DNA of 64,000 bases from Novosphingobium sp. (lineage in GTDB: Bacteria; Pseudomonadota; Alphaproteobacteria; Sphingomonadales; Sphingomonadaceae), in assembly GCF_024642085.1 (NCBI RefSeq), contig NZ_JAHEBV010000001.1, positions 116,699 through 180,698 of the forward strand, read 5' to 3'. The notes under the pieces were generated by a model. It saw only the letters and a list, made by a program, of their open reading frames with translations, did no database searches and was not told the origin of the DNA. Shown here one piece after another: positions 29,364 through 39,233 of this stretch. Within the stretch, counting starts at the first letter, position 1, and each line of letters opens with the position of its first letter. The position numbers were made by a program, and so were the translations under genes.

Positions 29364-30323
29364 ATGCACGAACCAGATTTCCGGTCGATTGATCGCCGCG
29401 CCATTCCTGTTGATGCTGCCGAATCCAAATGGCTTGCGGCCGATGGCCTGGCCATCCGGCGTATCGACTGGTCAGATCCGGCGGTTCCGGCGCAAGGATC
29501 GCTGCTGTTCTTCCCGGGCCGCGGCGATGCTTACGAGAAATACCTTGAAACGCTGGACCACTGGCACCGGCTGGGCTGGCGGGTCACGGCAATGGACTGG
29601 CGCTGGCAGGCGGGGTCGGGCCGGCTGGGCACCGATCCCGTGACAGGCCATGTCGATGATTTTGCAACGTGGGTTGGTGATCTTGCCGCGTTCTGGCCGC
29701 AGTGGTGTGCGCAAACCCCCGGTCCGCACGTTCTGGCGGGCCACTCGATGGGCGGCCACCTGGTGCTGCGGGCCGTGGCCGATGGACGGGTGACCCCTGA
29801 TGGCTTGCTGCTGTCAGCGCCGATGCTGGGCTTTCGCGACAGCTATGCACCCACGCCGGTCATGCATCTGGCGGCCAAGTTGATGACCCGGCTGGGCGAC
29901 CGCCGCCGTCCGGCATGGAAGTGGAGCGAAAAGCCCGGAGAGGTTCCGGCGGACCGCATTCACCTCCTTACCCACGATGGTGAACGCTATGCCGATGAAC
30001 TGTGGTGGCGCAAGGCGCGGCCCGAACTTGCCATGGGGCCGGGATCGTGGGGCTGGGTTGAGCGGGCCTACGCCTCGATGCGGCAGCTTGAACGGCCGCG
30101 CGCGCTGGAAGCGGTCACGATGCCGGTGTTGATCCTGGCCGCCGCGAAGGACGAGCTGGTCAGTTACAAGGCGATTGTGCGCGCTGTCGCCCGGCTGCGG
30201 GACTGCGAACTTATCCGCTTTGGCGAGGAAGCCTGCCACGAAATCCTGCGCGAGGAAGACAGCGTGCGCGACCGCGCGCTGGACGCCTGCGATGATTTTC
30301 TGGGCCGGATTGCGGCGGGCTGA
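29364..30323 (+). CDS. Alpha/beta hydrolase (lysophospholipase-like)
   Basis: The 319-residue alpha/beta hydrolase has the oxyanion strand GSLLFFPGRGDAYEKY, nucleophile elbow GHSMGGH (Ser near 132), acidic residue region LILAAAKDELVS and the terminal histidine in EEACHEIL. The order Ser-Asp-His and the lid region (about 165-235) resemble monoacylglycerol lipase/lysophospholipase L2 types. There is no signal peptide, so it should act in the cytoplasm or at the membrane face. It is followed after eight bases by a FAD oxidoreductase and probably shares its transcript. The substrate is unknown. Confidence 0.9.
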   Translation: MHEPDFRSIDRRAIPVDAAESKWLAADGLAIRRIDWSDPAVPAQGSLLFFPGRGDAYEKYLETLDHWHRLGWRVTAMDWRWQAGSGRLGTDPVTGHVDDFATWVGDLAAFWPQWCAQTPGPHVLAGHSMGGHLVLRAVADGRVTPDGLLLSAPMLGFRDSYAPTPVMHLAAKLMTRLGDRRRPAWKWSEKPGEVPADRIHLLTHDGERYADELWWRKARPELAMGPGSWGWVERAYASMRQLERPRALEAVTMPVLILAAAKDELVSYKAIVRAVARLRDCELIRFGEEACHEILREEDSVRDRALDACDDFLGRIAAG

Positions 30324-30331
30324 AGCGGGCA

Positions 30332-31414
30332 GTGGAAACGTTCGACTTCGCGGTGATCGGCGCGGGTATCGCCGGGGCTTCGCTAGCAGCTGGGCTGGTA
30401 TCGGACGGTTCTGTCCTGCTGATGGAAGCGGAGGAGCAGCCAGGTTACCATTCGACCGGGCGTTCGGCGGCGTTCTGGACCGAAAGCTACGGCGGTCCGC
30501 TGGTCCAGCCGCTGACCACAGCATCAGGGCCGTTTCTGGCAAAACACGGTTTCCTTAAACCGCGCGGTGCACTGACCTTGGCGCGGTCAGGGGAAAAGGA
30601 CGCTCTCGATGCCTTTGTGGCAAGGTTTTCGCAGCTCGGCGTGCGGGTCGAAGCGCTGGACCGCTCCGCGCTCGAGGTGCGGCTGCCGGGACTTCACCCG
30701 CAATGGCGTCACGGCGCCCACGAACCCGATAGCACCGACATCGACGTTGCAGGATTGCACCAGCACTGGCTGGGCGCAGTACGGCGAGGCGGGGCGATCA
30801 TAGCCACTCGTGCGCGGTTGGCTGCGGCCAGACATAGCGATGGCATGTGGCATATGCGAGCGGCCGATGGTCGCAGCTTTGCCGCCCGCGTGCTGATCAA
30901 CGCAGCCGGTGCCTGGGCTGACGAGGTGGCAATAATGGCCGGCGCGGCGCCAATCGGCATCCAGCCAATGCGGCGCACCGTGGCGCAGTTACGCATGGCC
31001 GCGCCGGTTCCGGCTGACTTGCCATTGACGATGGGAATTGACGGGCAGTTCTACTTCAAGCCCGAAGGCGGCAAATTGTGGCTCAGCCCACATGACGAAA
31101 CCCCGACACTTCCCTGCGATGCCGCGGCGGAGGAGCTGGACGTGGCCACGGCGATTGACCGGTTCCAGCAAGTTGTCGACTGGCCGATCGCGCAGGTCGA
31201 ACGCAAATGGGCCGGTCTGCGCAGCTTTGCCCCCGACCGCCTTCCGGTGTATGGTTTCGATCAGGCGAACCCGGCGTTCTTCTGGTTCGCCGGTCAAGGC
31301 GGTTTTGGCATCCAGACAGCTCCCGCCGCGGCCGACCTGGCGCTGCGGTTGTTGCGCCGACAGGGGCCTGGACCTTTAAATCCCGCGCCTTATTCGCCGG
31401 ATCGCTTTTCATAG
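30332..31414 (+). CDS. FAD-dependent oxidoreductase (DAO family)
   Basis: The 360-residue DAO-family flavoprotein starts at GTG 30332. The FAD-binding motif is DFAVIGAGIAGASLAAGL at residues 5-22, followed by YHSTGRSAAFWTESYG; a second region IGIQPMRRTVAQLR and the C-terminal WFAGQGGFGIQTAPAAADL complete the fold. Relatives oxidise D-amino acids, sarcosine, glycine or 2-hydroxyglutarate; the sequence does not discriminate. It is eight bases downstream of the hydrolase gene. It is cytoplasmic, with no signal peptide. Confidence 0.9.
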   Translation: METFDFAVIGAGIAGASLAAGLVSDGSVLLMEAEEQPGYHSTGRSAAFWTESYGGPLVQPLTTASGPFLAKHGFLKPRGALTLARSGEKDALDAFVARFSQLGVRVEALDRSALEVRLPGLHPQWRHGAHEPDSTDIDVAGLHQHWLGAVRRGGAIIATRARLAAARHSDGMWHMRAADGRSFAARVLINAAGAWADEVAIMAGAAPIGIQPMRRTVAQLRMAAPVPADLPLTMGIDGQFYFKPEGGKLWLSPHDETPTLPCDAAAEELDVATAIDRFQQVVDWPIAQVERKWAGLRSFAPDRLPVYGFDQANPAFFWFAGQGGFGIQTAPAAADLALRLLRRQGPGPLNPAPYSPDRFS

Positions 31415-31471
31415 CTATTCAACCGTGTGCACAAATGTACACTCCTCAGCGCCAACCTGAAGGAGAGTCGC

Positions 31472-31654
31472 ATGGCACACCGGTTTGAAATTCGTAAGAA
31501 CAAAGGCGGAGAGTTTGTCGCCTATTTCTGCCATAATTCTGAAACGATGTTCTGGACGGAAGGCTATTCGAGCAAGGCCAGCGCCAGGAACGCAATCGAA
31601 TCGATCAAGAAGAACGGTCCCGGCGCCGAAACGGTCGACACCACGACCGGTTGA
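31472..31654 (+). CDS. YegP family protein (DUF1508)
   Basis: The 60-residue protein begins MAHRFEIRKNKGGEFVAYFC and continues GYSSKASARNAIESIKKN, the DUF1508/YegP repeat, present here once; E. coli YegP has two. The ATG at 31472 is preceded by AAGGAGAG, and an upstream in-frame start at 31427 would add an unrelated stretch. The family is small and cytoplasmic with no established function. It ends adjacent to the convergent rnhA stop with no spacer. Confidence 0.9.
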   Translation: MAHRFEIRKNKGGEFVAYFCHNSETMFWTEGYSSKASARNAIESIKKNGPGAETVDTTTG

Positions 31655-32092
31655 TCAGCCGGCCTGGTTAAGGGCCGCATCACTCGCCAGCCGGTCAACC
31701 CGTTCGTTCTCCGCATGGCCGTTGTGGCCGCGGACCCACACCCATTCGATGTGGTGACGCTGCGCAGCTTCGATCAGGTCGTGCCACAAGTCAGCGTTGC
31801 GGACCGGCTGCCGGCTGGCGTTGATCCAGCCCTTCTTTTTCCAGCCGTGGACCCACTTGGTGATGCCATCGACCACGTATTTGCTGTCGGTATGCAAAGT
31901 GACGGAACACGGTTCGGTCAAGGCTGTCAGCGCCTGGATCGCAGCGGTCATCTCCATCCGGTTATTGGTCGTGTCGGGTTCGGATCCCGACAGTTCCTTT
32001 TCATGCTGGCCCAGGCGCAGCAAAGCGCCCCAGCCGCCGGGTCCGGGATTGCCCTTGCAGGCGCCATCGGTGAAAATGTCGACAGTCTTCAT
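31655..32092 (-). CDS. rnhA: Ribonuclease HI
   Basis: The 145-residue enzyme has the complete catalytic tetrad Asp9 ([12 protein letters not shown]), Glu47 (NNRMEM), Asp69 (LHTDSKYV) and Asp133 (RVDRLA), plus the basic handle [10 protein letters not shown]. It degrades the RNA strand of RNA-DNA hybrids such as R-loops and Okazaki primers. It overlaps thrB by four bases (ATGA) and is last in the ispH-thrB-rnhA operon, an order commonly seen in alphaproteobacteria. Confidence 0.97.
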   Translation of the reverse strand: MKTVDIFTDGACKGNPGPGGWGALLRLGQHEKELSGSEPDTTNNRMEMTAAIQALTALTEPCSVTLHTDSKYVVDGITKWVHGWKKKGWINASRQPVRNADLWHDLIEAAQRHHIEWVWVRGHNGHAENERVDRLASDAALNQAG

Positions 32093-33066
32093 AGGAATAC
32101 GGCGCTATTACCCGGATCGGCATAGAAATCCAGCCGTCGGACAAAGGCCATCGGGTCTTTGGGCATGACCAGTGCTCCACGCGGGGTATTCAGCCAATCA
32201 TAGGCGCGGCTTGCGATAAATCGCAGGCAGGCGGCGCGGGCCAGAACCGGTAATGCAGCGCGCTCGGCGTCCGTAAAAGGTCTGACGGCTGCATACCCTG
32301 CCATCAGCGCGCGCGACAATTCGGGGTCGAAACCGGTCCCGTCGCCAGCAAAACACCATGCTGCGTGGGTCACTGCCATGTCATAGGCGGTCAGGTCGTT
32401 GCAAGCGAAGTAGAAGTCGATCAGGCCGGTGACATCGCTGCCCAGCATCAGAACATTGTCAGGAAAAAGATCGGCGTGGATGACGGATCGCGGCAGGTTT
32501 TGCGGCCAGTCGCGGTCTGCGGCATCAAGTTCCCGGCCGACCAGCGCGGGCAGGCGCGCGTCGATCTGCGCCAGACCGCTGTCCCCGCACGCATCGAACA
32601 GCCGGCGCGATTCGGCGCGGTCCATACCGTTGGCGCGGCTTGCCGGGAAATCCGCTGCGGCCAAGTGCAGTTGGGCCAGCGCACGACCCACGGCCTCGGC
32701 CTGCCCCGGACTTGGCTGGCTGACAGATACGCCGGGGAGGTATTCGATAAGCGCAACCGCCTTGTCCCCCACCATGCGGTACAGGTTCCCGTCGCGGTCA
32801 TGGATAGTGCGAGGCACCGGGCAACCTTTCGCCGCCAGATGATCCAGCAAGGCAAGGAAATAGGGTAATTCGGCAATATCGATGCGAAACTCGTACATCG
32901 TCAGGATAAATCGCGCCCCGCGGCCATCTGCGCCGCTGGTTTCAATCAGCCAGTTGGAATTGGAAACACCCTCGGCAATACCCTTGGCGCTGCGCAGCGT
33001 GCCCACCTCGAAATGGCTGATCAGGTCAGCCATCTCTTCAGCGCCAAGGTGTGTATATACCGCCAT
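32089..33066 (-). CDS. thrB: Homoserine kinase, APH-fold type (ThrB2)
   Basis: The 325-residue kinase has an aminoglycoside-phosphotransferase-like fold: [19 protein letters not shown] at the N-terminus, [10 protein letters not shown] nucleotide loop, [12 protein letters not shown] catalytic loop and [11 protein letters not shown] metal site. It phosphorylates homoserine for threonine synthesis and is unrelated to the GHMP-type ThrB of E. coli. The ATG at 33066 is used; a TTG just upstream would add one residue. Start and stop overlap its neighbours ispH (TGATG) and rnhA (ATGA), a sign of translational coupling. Confidence 0.95.
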   Translation of the reverse strand: MAVYTHLGAEEMADLISHFEVGTLRSAKGIAEGVSNSNWLIETSGADGRGARFILTMYEFRIDIAELPYFLALLDHLAAKGCPVPRTIHDRDGNLYRMVGDKAVALIEYLPGVSVSQPSPGQAEAVGRALAQLHLAAADFPASRANGMDRAESRRLFDACGDSGLAQIDARLPALVGRELDAADRDWPQNLPRSVIHADLFPDNVLMLGSDVTGLIDFYFACNDLTAYDMAVTHAAWCFAGDGTGFDPELSRALMAGYAAVRPFTDAERAALPVLARAACLRFIASRAYDWLNTPRGALVMPKDPMAFVRRLDFYADPGNSAVFL

Positions 33067-34028
33067 CAATCGGCCAGCTGGCGGGGCAGCTTGAACACCA
33101 TCTTTTCCTCGGTCGTCACGACCTTTTCGACCGTCAGCGCACGGAGCGATGCGATCAGCGCGACGACCTCGTCTACCAGCGCTTCGGGCGCGGAGGCTCC
33201 GGCAGTCAGGCCCATCGTTTCAACTTCTTCGAACCAAGCCGGATCGATGTCAGCGGCGCGCTGGACAAGGTTCGCTTTCGCCCCGCAGCGCTGCGCCACT
33301 TCAAGCAGCCGGACCGAATTTGAACTGTTTGGCGCGCCGATGACCAGCACCAGCTGGCAACGCGGGGCAATCGCTTTTACCGCTGCCTGGCGGTTAGACG
33401 TGGCATAGCAGATATCTTCGGCCTTGGGCCCGGCGATCCCCGGAAAGCGGATCCGCAGCGCAGCGACGATTTCGGCTGTATCGTCAACTGACAGGGTGGT
33501 CTGGGTCAGGAACGCAAGCGGTGAGTCGGGCGCGAAGTTCAGCGCGGCGACATCCTCAAGGGTTTCCACCAATGTGATCGCACCATCGGGAACCTGCCCC
33601 ATTGTGCCGATCACTTCGGGATGGCCCTTGTGGCCGATGAACAGAATGTGGCGCCCGGCCTCGATCTGGCGTTCGGCCTGGCGGTGAACCTTGCTGACCA
33701 GCGGGCAGGTGGCGTCAAGCCAATCGAGCCCGCGGCTCGTCGCTTCTTCGGGCACCGCCTTGGGCACGCCATGCGCGCTGAACACCACCTGGGCGCCGTC
33801 GGGAACTTCGTCCAGCTCCTCGACGAAAATCGCCCCTTTGGACCGCAGGCCATCGACGACAAAGCGGTTGTGGACGATTTCGTGACGCACGTAGACCGGC
33901 TGGCCATAACGTTCCAGCGCGCGCTCGACGATCTCGATCGCACGGTCAACGCCGGCGCAGAAACCGCGCGGCGCGGCCAGCAGCAGGTGCATCGGGGGCA
34001 GGGCGTCTGCGGGAAAGGAAGCGTTCAT
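33066..34028 (-). CDS. ispH: 4-hydroxy-3-methylbut-2-enyl diphosphate reductase
   Basis: The 320-residue iron-sulphur enzyme has the three cluster cysteines in [13 protein letters not shown] (Cys24), [11 protein letters not shown] and [11 protein letters not shown], and the substrate histidines in VRHEIVHN and FSAHGVPK. It performs the last step of the MEP isoprenoid pathway, making IPP and DMAPP. The start gives a 12-residue extension before [10 protein letters not shown]; a start at that internal Met is possible. It is first in an operon with thrB and rnhA. Confidence 0.96.
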   Translation of the reverse strand: MNASFPADALPPMHLLLAAPRGFCAGVDRAIEIVERALERYGQPVYVRHEIVHNRFVVDGLRSKGAIFVEELDEVPDGAQVVFSAHGVPKAVPEEATSRGLDWLDATCPLVSKVHRQAERQIEAGRHILFIGHKGHPEVIGTMGQVPDGAITLVETLEDVAALNFAPDSPLAFLTQTTLSVDDTAEIVAALRIRFPGIAGPKAEDICYATSNRQAAVKAIAPRCQLVLVIGAPNSSNSVRLLEVAQRCGAKANLVQRAADIDPAWFEEVETMGLTAGASAPEALVDEVVALIASLRALTVEKVVTTEEKMVFKLPRQLAD

Positions 34029-34110
34029 GTTCGCCCCCCTAGCGCTTTGCTCCGTGTGCGGCTAGGGCAAGCGAAAGTTGGGCCCCAGGCCGAATTGCAA
34101 GGATGCCGAA

Positions 34111-34761
34111 ATGATCGTTCGCCCCCGCCTGATTGCCTCTGTCGCCGTGCTGGTCGCCCTGGCCGGCTGCAAGACCACCGGTGACATCGTCGTTGATGAA
34201 GGCGTCGGCATATCGGCGGTGCGCAGCGCGTGCCCGGCAATCGGCATTCCCGATTATACAGGTGACGTCACCTTGTTCCGCACTCCCGGCAGCACCACCG
34301 CCGATAACATCGATGTGGTCGCCGCGATGACCAACGTGCGCGCGGCCTGCAATGACACGGGAGACAAGGTGACCAGCCAGGTAACGTTTGACGTGCTGGC
34401 GCGCCGCACCGACACGCGCGGCGCACGGCAGGTGACAATTCCCTATTTCTCTGCCGTGCTGCGCGGCAGCAATGCCGTGATTGCCAAGCGCATCGGGCAG
34501 GTCACGCTGAACTTTGCCGATGGCCAGGAACGCGCCCAGGCCAGCGGCAGCGGCGCGGCCTTCATCGACCGGGCCGAAGCCACGCTCCCCGCCGATATCC
34601 GCGAACGTATTACCCGCAAGCGCAAGGCGGGCGAGGCGGATGCCGCTATCGATCCGCTGTCGCAGCCCGACATCAAAGCCGCCGTTGCCCGCGCGACCTT
34701 TGAACTGCTGGTCGGTTTCCAGCTCGACCAGAGCCAGCTTAACTACAACGGCACCCGATAA
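34111..34761 (+). CDS. Small lipoprotein of unknown function
   Basis: The 216-residue protein, from ATG 34111 with AAGGA upstream, has a lipoprotein signal peptide (MIVRPRLIASVAVLVALAGC, Cys20). The mature part has SACPAIGIPDYTGDVTLFR, VTFDVLARRTDTRGARQVTIPYF and a C-terminal helical segment with PLSQPDIKAAVARATFELLVGFQLD. I recall similar small lipoproteins in sphingomonads annotated only as hypothetical. It is divergent from ispH and upstream of argS, with a terminator between. No function is proposed. Confidence 0.85.
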   Translation: MIVRPRLIASVAVLVALAGCKTTGDIVVDEGVGISAVRSACPAIGIPDYTGDVTLFRTPGSTTADNIDVVAAMTNVRAACNDTGDKVTSQVTFDVLARRTDTRGARQVTIPYFSAVLRGSNAVIAKRIGQVTLNFADGQERAQASGSGAAFIDRAEATLPADIRERITRKRKAGEADAAIDPLSQPDIKAAVARATFELLVGFQLDQSQLNYNGTR

Positions 34762-34764
34762 CCC

Positions 34765-34788
34765 GCGTCGCGGCGGCTGCCGCGACGC
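34765..34788 (+). terminator. Intrinsic terminator after the lipoprotein gene
   Basis: A 10-bp stem (GCGTCGCGGC / GCCGCGACGC) with a GGCT loop begins four bases after the stop codon and is followed by TTCTGCCTGTTG. Confidence 0.7.
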
Positions 34789-34806
34789 TTCTGCCTGTTG
34801 AGTGCA

Positions 34807-34828
34807 CCTCTCCGCCGTAGCGGGGAGG
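34807..34828 (+). terminator. Second terminator-like hairpin upstream of argS
   Basis: CCTCTCCGC pairs with GCGGGGAGG (one T-G wobble, loop CGTA) and is followed by TTTCCTTGTTG. It lies 36 bases before the argS ATG, so it may be a tandem terminator or a leader hairpin. Confidence 0.45.
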
Positions 34829-34863
34829 TTTCCTTGTTGCTGCAAACGAGCTAACCGCCCGCC

Positions 34864-36606
34864 ATGACCCAGACGACCACAATTCACGCCGCCTTTGCGG
34901 CCCATGTCGATGCCGCGCTTGATGCGCTTGAAGCGGCGGGCACGCTGCCCGCTTTGCCGCGCGGTTCCATTGCGGTCGAACCGCCGCGAGACCCGGCGCA
35001 CGGCGATCTGGCGACGAACGCAGCCATGGTTCTGGCCAAACCGGCCGGCATCAACCCGCGCGCCCTGGCCGAAGCTCTGGCAGAACAGCTGCGCCAGGTG
35101 GCAGGCGTCTCCTCGGTGGAGATTGCAGGACCGGGCTTCCTCAACTTGCGGCTCGATCCCGCACTGTGGGTGGCCGAACTGAAAACAATCGCAGCGCTGG
35201 CGGGTGACTATGGCCGGTCGGTCATGGGTGCGGGCAAGACGGTCAATGTCGAATATGTTTCGGCCAACCCGACCGGGCCGATGCACATGGGCCATTGCCG
35301 CGGCGCGGTGGTGGGCGATGCGCTCGCCAGCTTGCTGGAATATGCCGGGCACACCGTGATCCGCGAATACTACGTCAATGATGCCGGCAGTCAGGTCGAT
35401 GTTCTCGCCCGTTCGGCGCACCTGCGCTACCGCGAGGCGCTGGGCGATGCGGTTGGCCCGATTCCCGAAGGGCTGTACCCGGGCGATTATCTTGTCCCAG
35501 TGGGTCAGGCCCTCGCCGCAGAGTTCGGGGACCGCTATGCCGCGGCGGACGAAAGCGAATGGCTGGTGACATTTCGCGCCCGCGCGGTTGCCGCCATGCT
35601 CGACATGATCCGGGCCGATCTGGCCCTGCTGGGAATCCACCACGACCTGTTCAGTTCCGAGGCGGAACTGCAGGCGGCGGGCAAGCCTGCACAGGCTGAA
35701 GCATGGCTGCGCGCGCATGACCTGGTTTATGACGGGCACCTGGAAGCGCCAAAAGGCAAGACCGCCGACGATTGGGAGCCGGTCGAACTGCCGCTGTTCC
35801 GCTCCACCCGCTTTGGCGATGATCAGGACCGCCCGATCAAGAAAAGCGACGGCAGCTGGACCTATTTCGGTGCTGATCTGGCCTATCACTTTCAAAAGGC
35901 GGAAAAAGCTGATGCGCTGGTCGATATCTGGGGCGCCGACCATGCCGGTACGGTCAAGCGGATCAAGGCCGCAGTTGCCGCGCTGACGCAGGGCCAAGGC
36001 AAGGAAAAGCCATTCGAAATCAAGCTTGTCCAGATGGTCCAGCTGATGAAGGGCGGGCAGCCGTTCAAGATGTCGAAGCGCGCGGGCAATTTTGTCACTC
36101 TTGCCGATGTGGTCGAAATGGTCGGCAAGGACGTGGTCCGCTTCACCATGCTGACCCGCAAGCCCGAAGCGCAAATGGACTTCGATTTCGACAAGGTGGT
36201 CGAAGCATCGAAGGACAACCCGGTATTCTATGTCCAGTATGCCCACGCGCGTATCCGTTCCACCCTGCGCAAGGCGGCGGCTGAAGGCCTGACGCCGTCC
36301 GCCGATGGGCTGGACCTGCTGGGCGAAGAAGAACTGGCGCTGGTCAAGTTGGCGGCGCAGTTCCCCCGGATCGTAGAGGCTGCCGCCGCCGCGCGCGAAG
36401 CGCACCGCATCGCATTTTTCCTCTATGACCTTGCCGGAGCGCTGCACGGGTTCTGGAACCTGGGCAATGACAAGCCCGAAAAGCGGTTCATCGTGGCACA
36501 GGATGCGCGGCTGACCGGCGCAAGGCTTTATCTTGCCGCGCAAATAGGGCAGCTTATCCGCAATGGCCTGGCGCTGCTGGGGGTTGAGGCTGTGGAGGAA
36601 ATGTAA
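34864..36606 (+). CDS. argS: Arginine-tRNA ligase
   Basis: The 580-residue class I synthetase has the Arg-specific N-terminal domain (about 1-105), the HIGH-type motif in SANPTGPMHMGHCRG (about 131-145), the KMSKS-type motif KMSKRAGN and the C-terminal DALR anticodon-binding domain. It charges tRNA(Arg). It is followed two bases later by a SPOR-domain gene, and the run continues into nagZ, scpAB and tatABC. The sequence is intact and of normal length. Confidence 0.97.
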   Translation: MTQTTTIHAAFAAHVDAALDALEAAGTLPALPRGSIAVEPPRDPAHGDLATNAAMVLAKPAGINPRALAEALAEQLRQVAGVSSVEIAGPGFLNLRLDPALWVAELKTIAALAGDYGRSVMGAGKTVNVEYVSANPTGPMHMGHCRGAVVGDALASLLEYAGHTVIREYYVNDAGSQVDVLARSAHLRYREALGDAVGPIPEGLYPGDYLVPVGQALAAEFGDRYAAADESEWLVTFRARAVAAMLDMIRADLALLGIHHDLFSSEAELQAAGKPAQAEAWLRAHDLVYDGHLEAPKGKTADDWEPVELPLFRSTRFGDDQDRPIKKSDGSWTYFGADLAYHFQKAEKADALVDIWGADHAGTVKRIKAAVAALTQGQGKEKPFEIKLVQMVQLMKGGQPFKMSKRAGNFVTLADVVEMVGKDVVRFTMLTRKPEAQMDFDFDKVVEASKDNPVFYVQYAHARIRSTLRKAAAEGLTPSADGLDLLGEEELALVKLAAQFPRIVEAAAAAREAHRIAFFLYDLAGALHGFWNLGNDKPEKRFIVAQDARLTGARLYLAAQIGQLIRNGLALLGVEAVEEM

Positions 36607-36608
36607 AC

Positions 36609-37343
36609 ATGACGGGCGAGCACGACGAACAGAACCCGGGCGAAAATCCCGAGACGTGGACTGACGCTGAAGGCGAGCCGCTGGAGACCGAGCGGCTTGC
36701 CCTGGACGAAGACGATACGCGCTTGCCCTGGCTGGAATCCGGCGATGACGAATATGAGGACGAAGGCGCCGGATCAGGCCGCGTTGCCGGCCTTGCCGCG
36801 CTGAGCGGCGTGGCTTTGCTGGCAATTGTCGGCGGCATCTGGTGGGCATCTCATCGGGGCGGGGATAGTGCGGCCGTGGCAGATGGAAGCGTGATCGCTG
36901 CGCCAAAGGAGCCCTACAAGGAAGCGCCCAAGAACCCCGGCGGCAAAACCTTTGACGGAACCGGCGATACAAGCTTTGCCGTATCCGAAGGACAAAGCCG
37001 TCCGGCCAAGATGGGGGAAAACCCCGGCGCTGTGCCGCCTGCCCCTGCGGCTGCCGCTTCGCCATCGGCCAGCGTTGCCCAATCAGGGCCCGCTACGGCT
37101 GGCAGCGGCGGCGTGGGCGTTCAGGTCGGCGCATACAGTTCCAAGGCCGCGGCCGAGGCGGGCTGGACCAAGCTGACCGGCCAGGCGGGCAGCGTGCTGT
37201 CAGGCATATCGCACCGCGTGGTCGAAGGCACTGCCGATATCGGCAAGGTCTACCGCCTTCAGGCGGTCGCGGCGGATGCCGGTGCTGCCAACGCGCTGTG
37301 CGGCAAATTGAAAAGCGCCGGGATCTCCTGCCAAGTCAAATAG
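36609..37343 (+). CDS. SPOR domain-containing membrane protein
   Basis: The 244-residue bitopic protein has an acidic cytoplasmic N-terminus (about 1-57), one membrane helix (about 59-80, AGLAALSGVALLAIVGGIWWA), a proline/alanine linker and a C-terminal SPOR domain (about 168-244, GVGVQVGAYSSKAAAEAGW...YRLQAVAADAGAANALC). SPOR domains bind denuded glycan strands at the division septum. Its location between argS and nagZ, before scpAB, is the usual alphaproteobacterial arrangement and fits a role in septation and peptidoglycan processing. Confidence 0.92.
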   Translation: MTGEHDEQNPGENPETWTDAEGEPLETERLALDEDDTRLPWLESGDDEYEDEGAGSGRVAGLAALSGVALLAIVGGIWWASHRGGDSAAVADGSVIAAPKEPYKEAPKNPGGKTFDGTGDTSFAVSEGQSRPAKMGENPGAVPPAPAAAASPSASVAQSGPATAGSGGVGVQVGAYSSKAAAEAGWTKLTGQAGSVLSGISHRVVEGTADIGKVYRLQAVAADAGAANALCGKLKSAGISCQVK

Positions 37344-37416
37344 GCCGCATAATCCACACGTCTGGGGCCCCGTTCGCTTGCCACGGGCCCGCGATCCTGC
37401 GACTTTCTCGGCCGTT

Positions 37417-38436
37417 ATGACACCTGCAATCTTCGGCCTTTCCGGTTTGACGCTAGGCGATGCGGAACGCGCCTTTTTCCTTGAGGCGGATCCTGCCGGT
37501 TACATCCTGTTCGGCCGCAATATTCAGTCCCGCGACCAGGTCCGCGCGCTGACTGACTCGTTGCGCAGCATCCACGGCCGCGACCGCCTGCTGATCACGA
37601 TCGATCAGGAAGGCGGACGTGTTGCGCGAATGCGGCCTCCCGAATGGCCGCCCTATCCCGCTGGCGCACTGTTCGACGCGCTGTATGATGTGGCGCCGGC
37701 CAGCGCGATCGAGGCCGCCCGCGCCAATGCCGAGGCGATGGGCCATGATCTTGCCGAAGCGGGCATTACCTGCACCCATGCCCCGGTGCTCGATGTGCGT
37801 CAGCCGGGCGCGCACGATGTGATTGGCGACCGCGCTCTCGGGCACGAACCGCTGCGCGTTGCTGCGCTGGGCCGCGCTGTGCTGGATGGGCTGGCCCGCG
37901 CCGGCATCGCCGGCACGGTCAAGCACATGCCTGGCCACGGCCGAACGACTACCGATACCCACAAGGAAATGCCCACGGTCACCGCCAGCGCCGAAGATCT
38001 GGAAGCTGACCTTGCCCCGTTCCGGGCGCTCAATACCGCGCCGATCGGGATGACGGGGCATTTGTTGTTTACTACCTGGGACGCGGACCATCCCGCCACC
38101 CAGTCAGCGATCATCATCCGCGATATTATTCGCGGTGCGATCGGATTTGACGGGCTGCTCTTGACCGATGACCTTGATATGGAGGCATTGTCGGGCACTG
38201 TCCCTGAAAGGGCAGCGCGGTCGATTGCGGCTGGCTGCGACATCGCGCTCAATTGCTGGGCCAAAATGGAAGATATGGCCGGAATCGTGAAGCAGTGCGG
38301 AACCATGAAGGCCGAAACGGCGGTGCGGCTGGAGCGTGCCCTTGCTGATACCCGCGTGGACGGCGCACGCGGTGCGCAGGTCGAACTGCTAGCCAAGCGT
38401 GACGCGTTGTTGGCCCTGACGGAGCAGCAGGCTTGA
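37417..38436 (+). CDS. nagZ: Beta-N-acetylhexosaminidase NagZ
   Basis: The 339-residue GH3 enzyme (ATG 37417) contains DQEGGRVARMRPPEW, the flexible catalytic loop KHMPGHGRTTTDTHKEMP with the Asp/His pair, and the nucleophile region LLTDDLDMEAL. It removes GlcNAc from muropeptides in cytoplasmic peptidoglycan recycling, a step that in some bacteria generates AmpC-inducing signals. An in-frame start at 37378 would add 13 residues with no motif. The stop overlaps the scpA TTG start. Confidence 0.95.
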   Translation: MTPAIFGLSGLTLGDAERAFFLEADPAGYILFGRNIQSRDQVRALTDSLRSIHGRDRLLITIDQEGGRVARMRPPEWPPYPAGALFDALYDVAPASAIEAARANAEAMGHDLAEAGITCTHAPVLDVRQPGAHDVIGDRALGHEPLRVAALGRAVLDGLARAGIAGTVKHMPGHGRTTTDTHKEMPTVTASAEDLEADLAPFRALNTAPIGMTGHLLFTTWDADHPATQSAIIIRDIIRGAIGFDGLLLTDDLDMEALSGTVPERAARSIAAGCDIALNCWAKMEDMAGIVKQCGTMKAETAVRLERALADTRVDGARGAQVELLAKRDALLALTEQQA

Positions 38437-39233
38437 CCGATCCTGCCGACAGTCCGGCAATCGCATTGCCCGATGACGACTGGCAAGGCGTGGCGACGGC
38501 CGCTGCCGGCGACGAGGCGCTGTATCTCGAACTGGACGGGTGGGAAGGCCCGCTCGATCTGTTGCTCGATCTGGCAAGGCGTCAAAAGGTTGACCTGCGG
38601 CGGATTTCAATCCTCGACCTGGTCGACCAGTATCTGAACTATATCGATCAGGCCGAGGCTCTGCGATTGGAATTGGCGGCCGATTACCTGGTGATGGCGG
38701 CGTGGCTGGCCTATCTCAAATCGGCGCTGCTGCTACCGCGTGAAGAGCAGGAAGATCCCAGTCCGGAAGAGCTCGCGCTGCGCCTCCAGCTTCGCTTGCA
38801 GCGGCTGGCAGCGATGCGCGATGCCGCCGGACGGCTGATGGGGCGCGACCGGCTGGGCCGCGATGTGTTCGGCCGGGGCAATCCGGAAGGGCTGAGGATC
38901 GATCGAAAGGCCTTGTGGCAATGCGATTGGTTCGCGCTGATCCAGGCCTATGGCCAGATCAAGGCGCGGACCCAGCCGGTGGTGCACCTGGTCCGTGATC
39001 GCATGGTCATGACGCTAGACAGCGCGCTGACGCGGGTGGCAGCGATGCTGGGGGTGACGCTAGACTGGATGGAGCTCAAGGATTTTCTTCCGCCCCATGC
39101 CGATCCCAAGCTGCGCAAGTCTGCGCTTGCCTCCAGCTTCGTGGCCGCTCTGGAACTGGCCCGGTTGGGCAAGGCGGAGATGACCCAGGACGAAACCTTC
39201 GGCCCGCTGCGTCTGCGCGGAGTGCGGGCGTGA
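38433..39233 (+). CDS. scpA: Segregation and condensation protein A
   Basis: The 266-residue kleisin of the SMC-ScpAB complex has the N-terminal SMC-contacting motif (LDGWEGPLDLLLDLARRQKVDLRRISILDLVDQYL) and a C-terminal winged helix. The start is TTG at 38433, overlapping the nagZ stop in TTGA. ScpA bridges the Smc heads and is needed for chromosome condensation and separation. It overlaps scpB by four bases (GTGA). Confidence 0.94.
   Translation: MTDPADSPAIALPDDDWQGVATAAAGDEALYLELDGWEGPLDLLLDLARRQKVDLRRISILDLVDQYLNYIDQAEALRLELAADYLVMAAWLAYLKSALLLPREEQEDPSPEELALRLQLRLQRLAAMRDAAGRLMGRDRLGRDVFGRGNPEGLRIDRKALWQCDWFALIQAYGQIKARTQPVVHLVRDRMVMTLDSALTRVAAMLGVTLDWMELKDFLPPHADPKLRKSALASSFVAALELARLGKAEMTQDETFGPLRLRGVRA

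Noticed and set aside
34039..37065. A 1008-codon open frame antisense to argS
   Set aside because: It lies opposite argS and the SPOR gene, whose catalytic motifs are intact. The translation shows no recognisable domain and is typical of a high-GC shadow frame.
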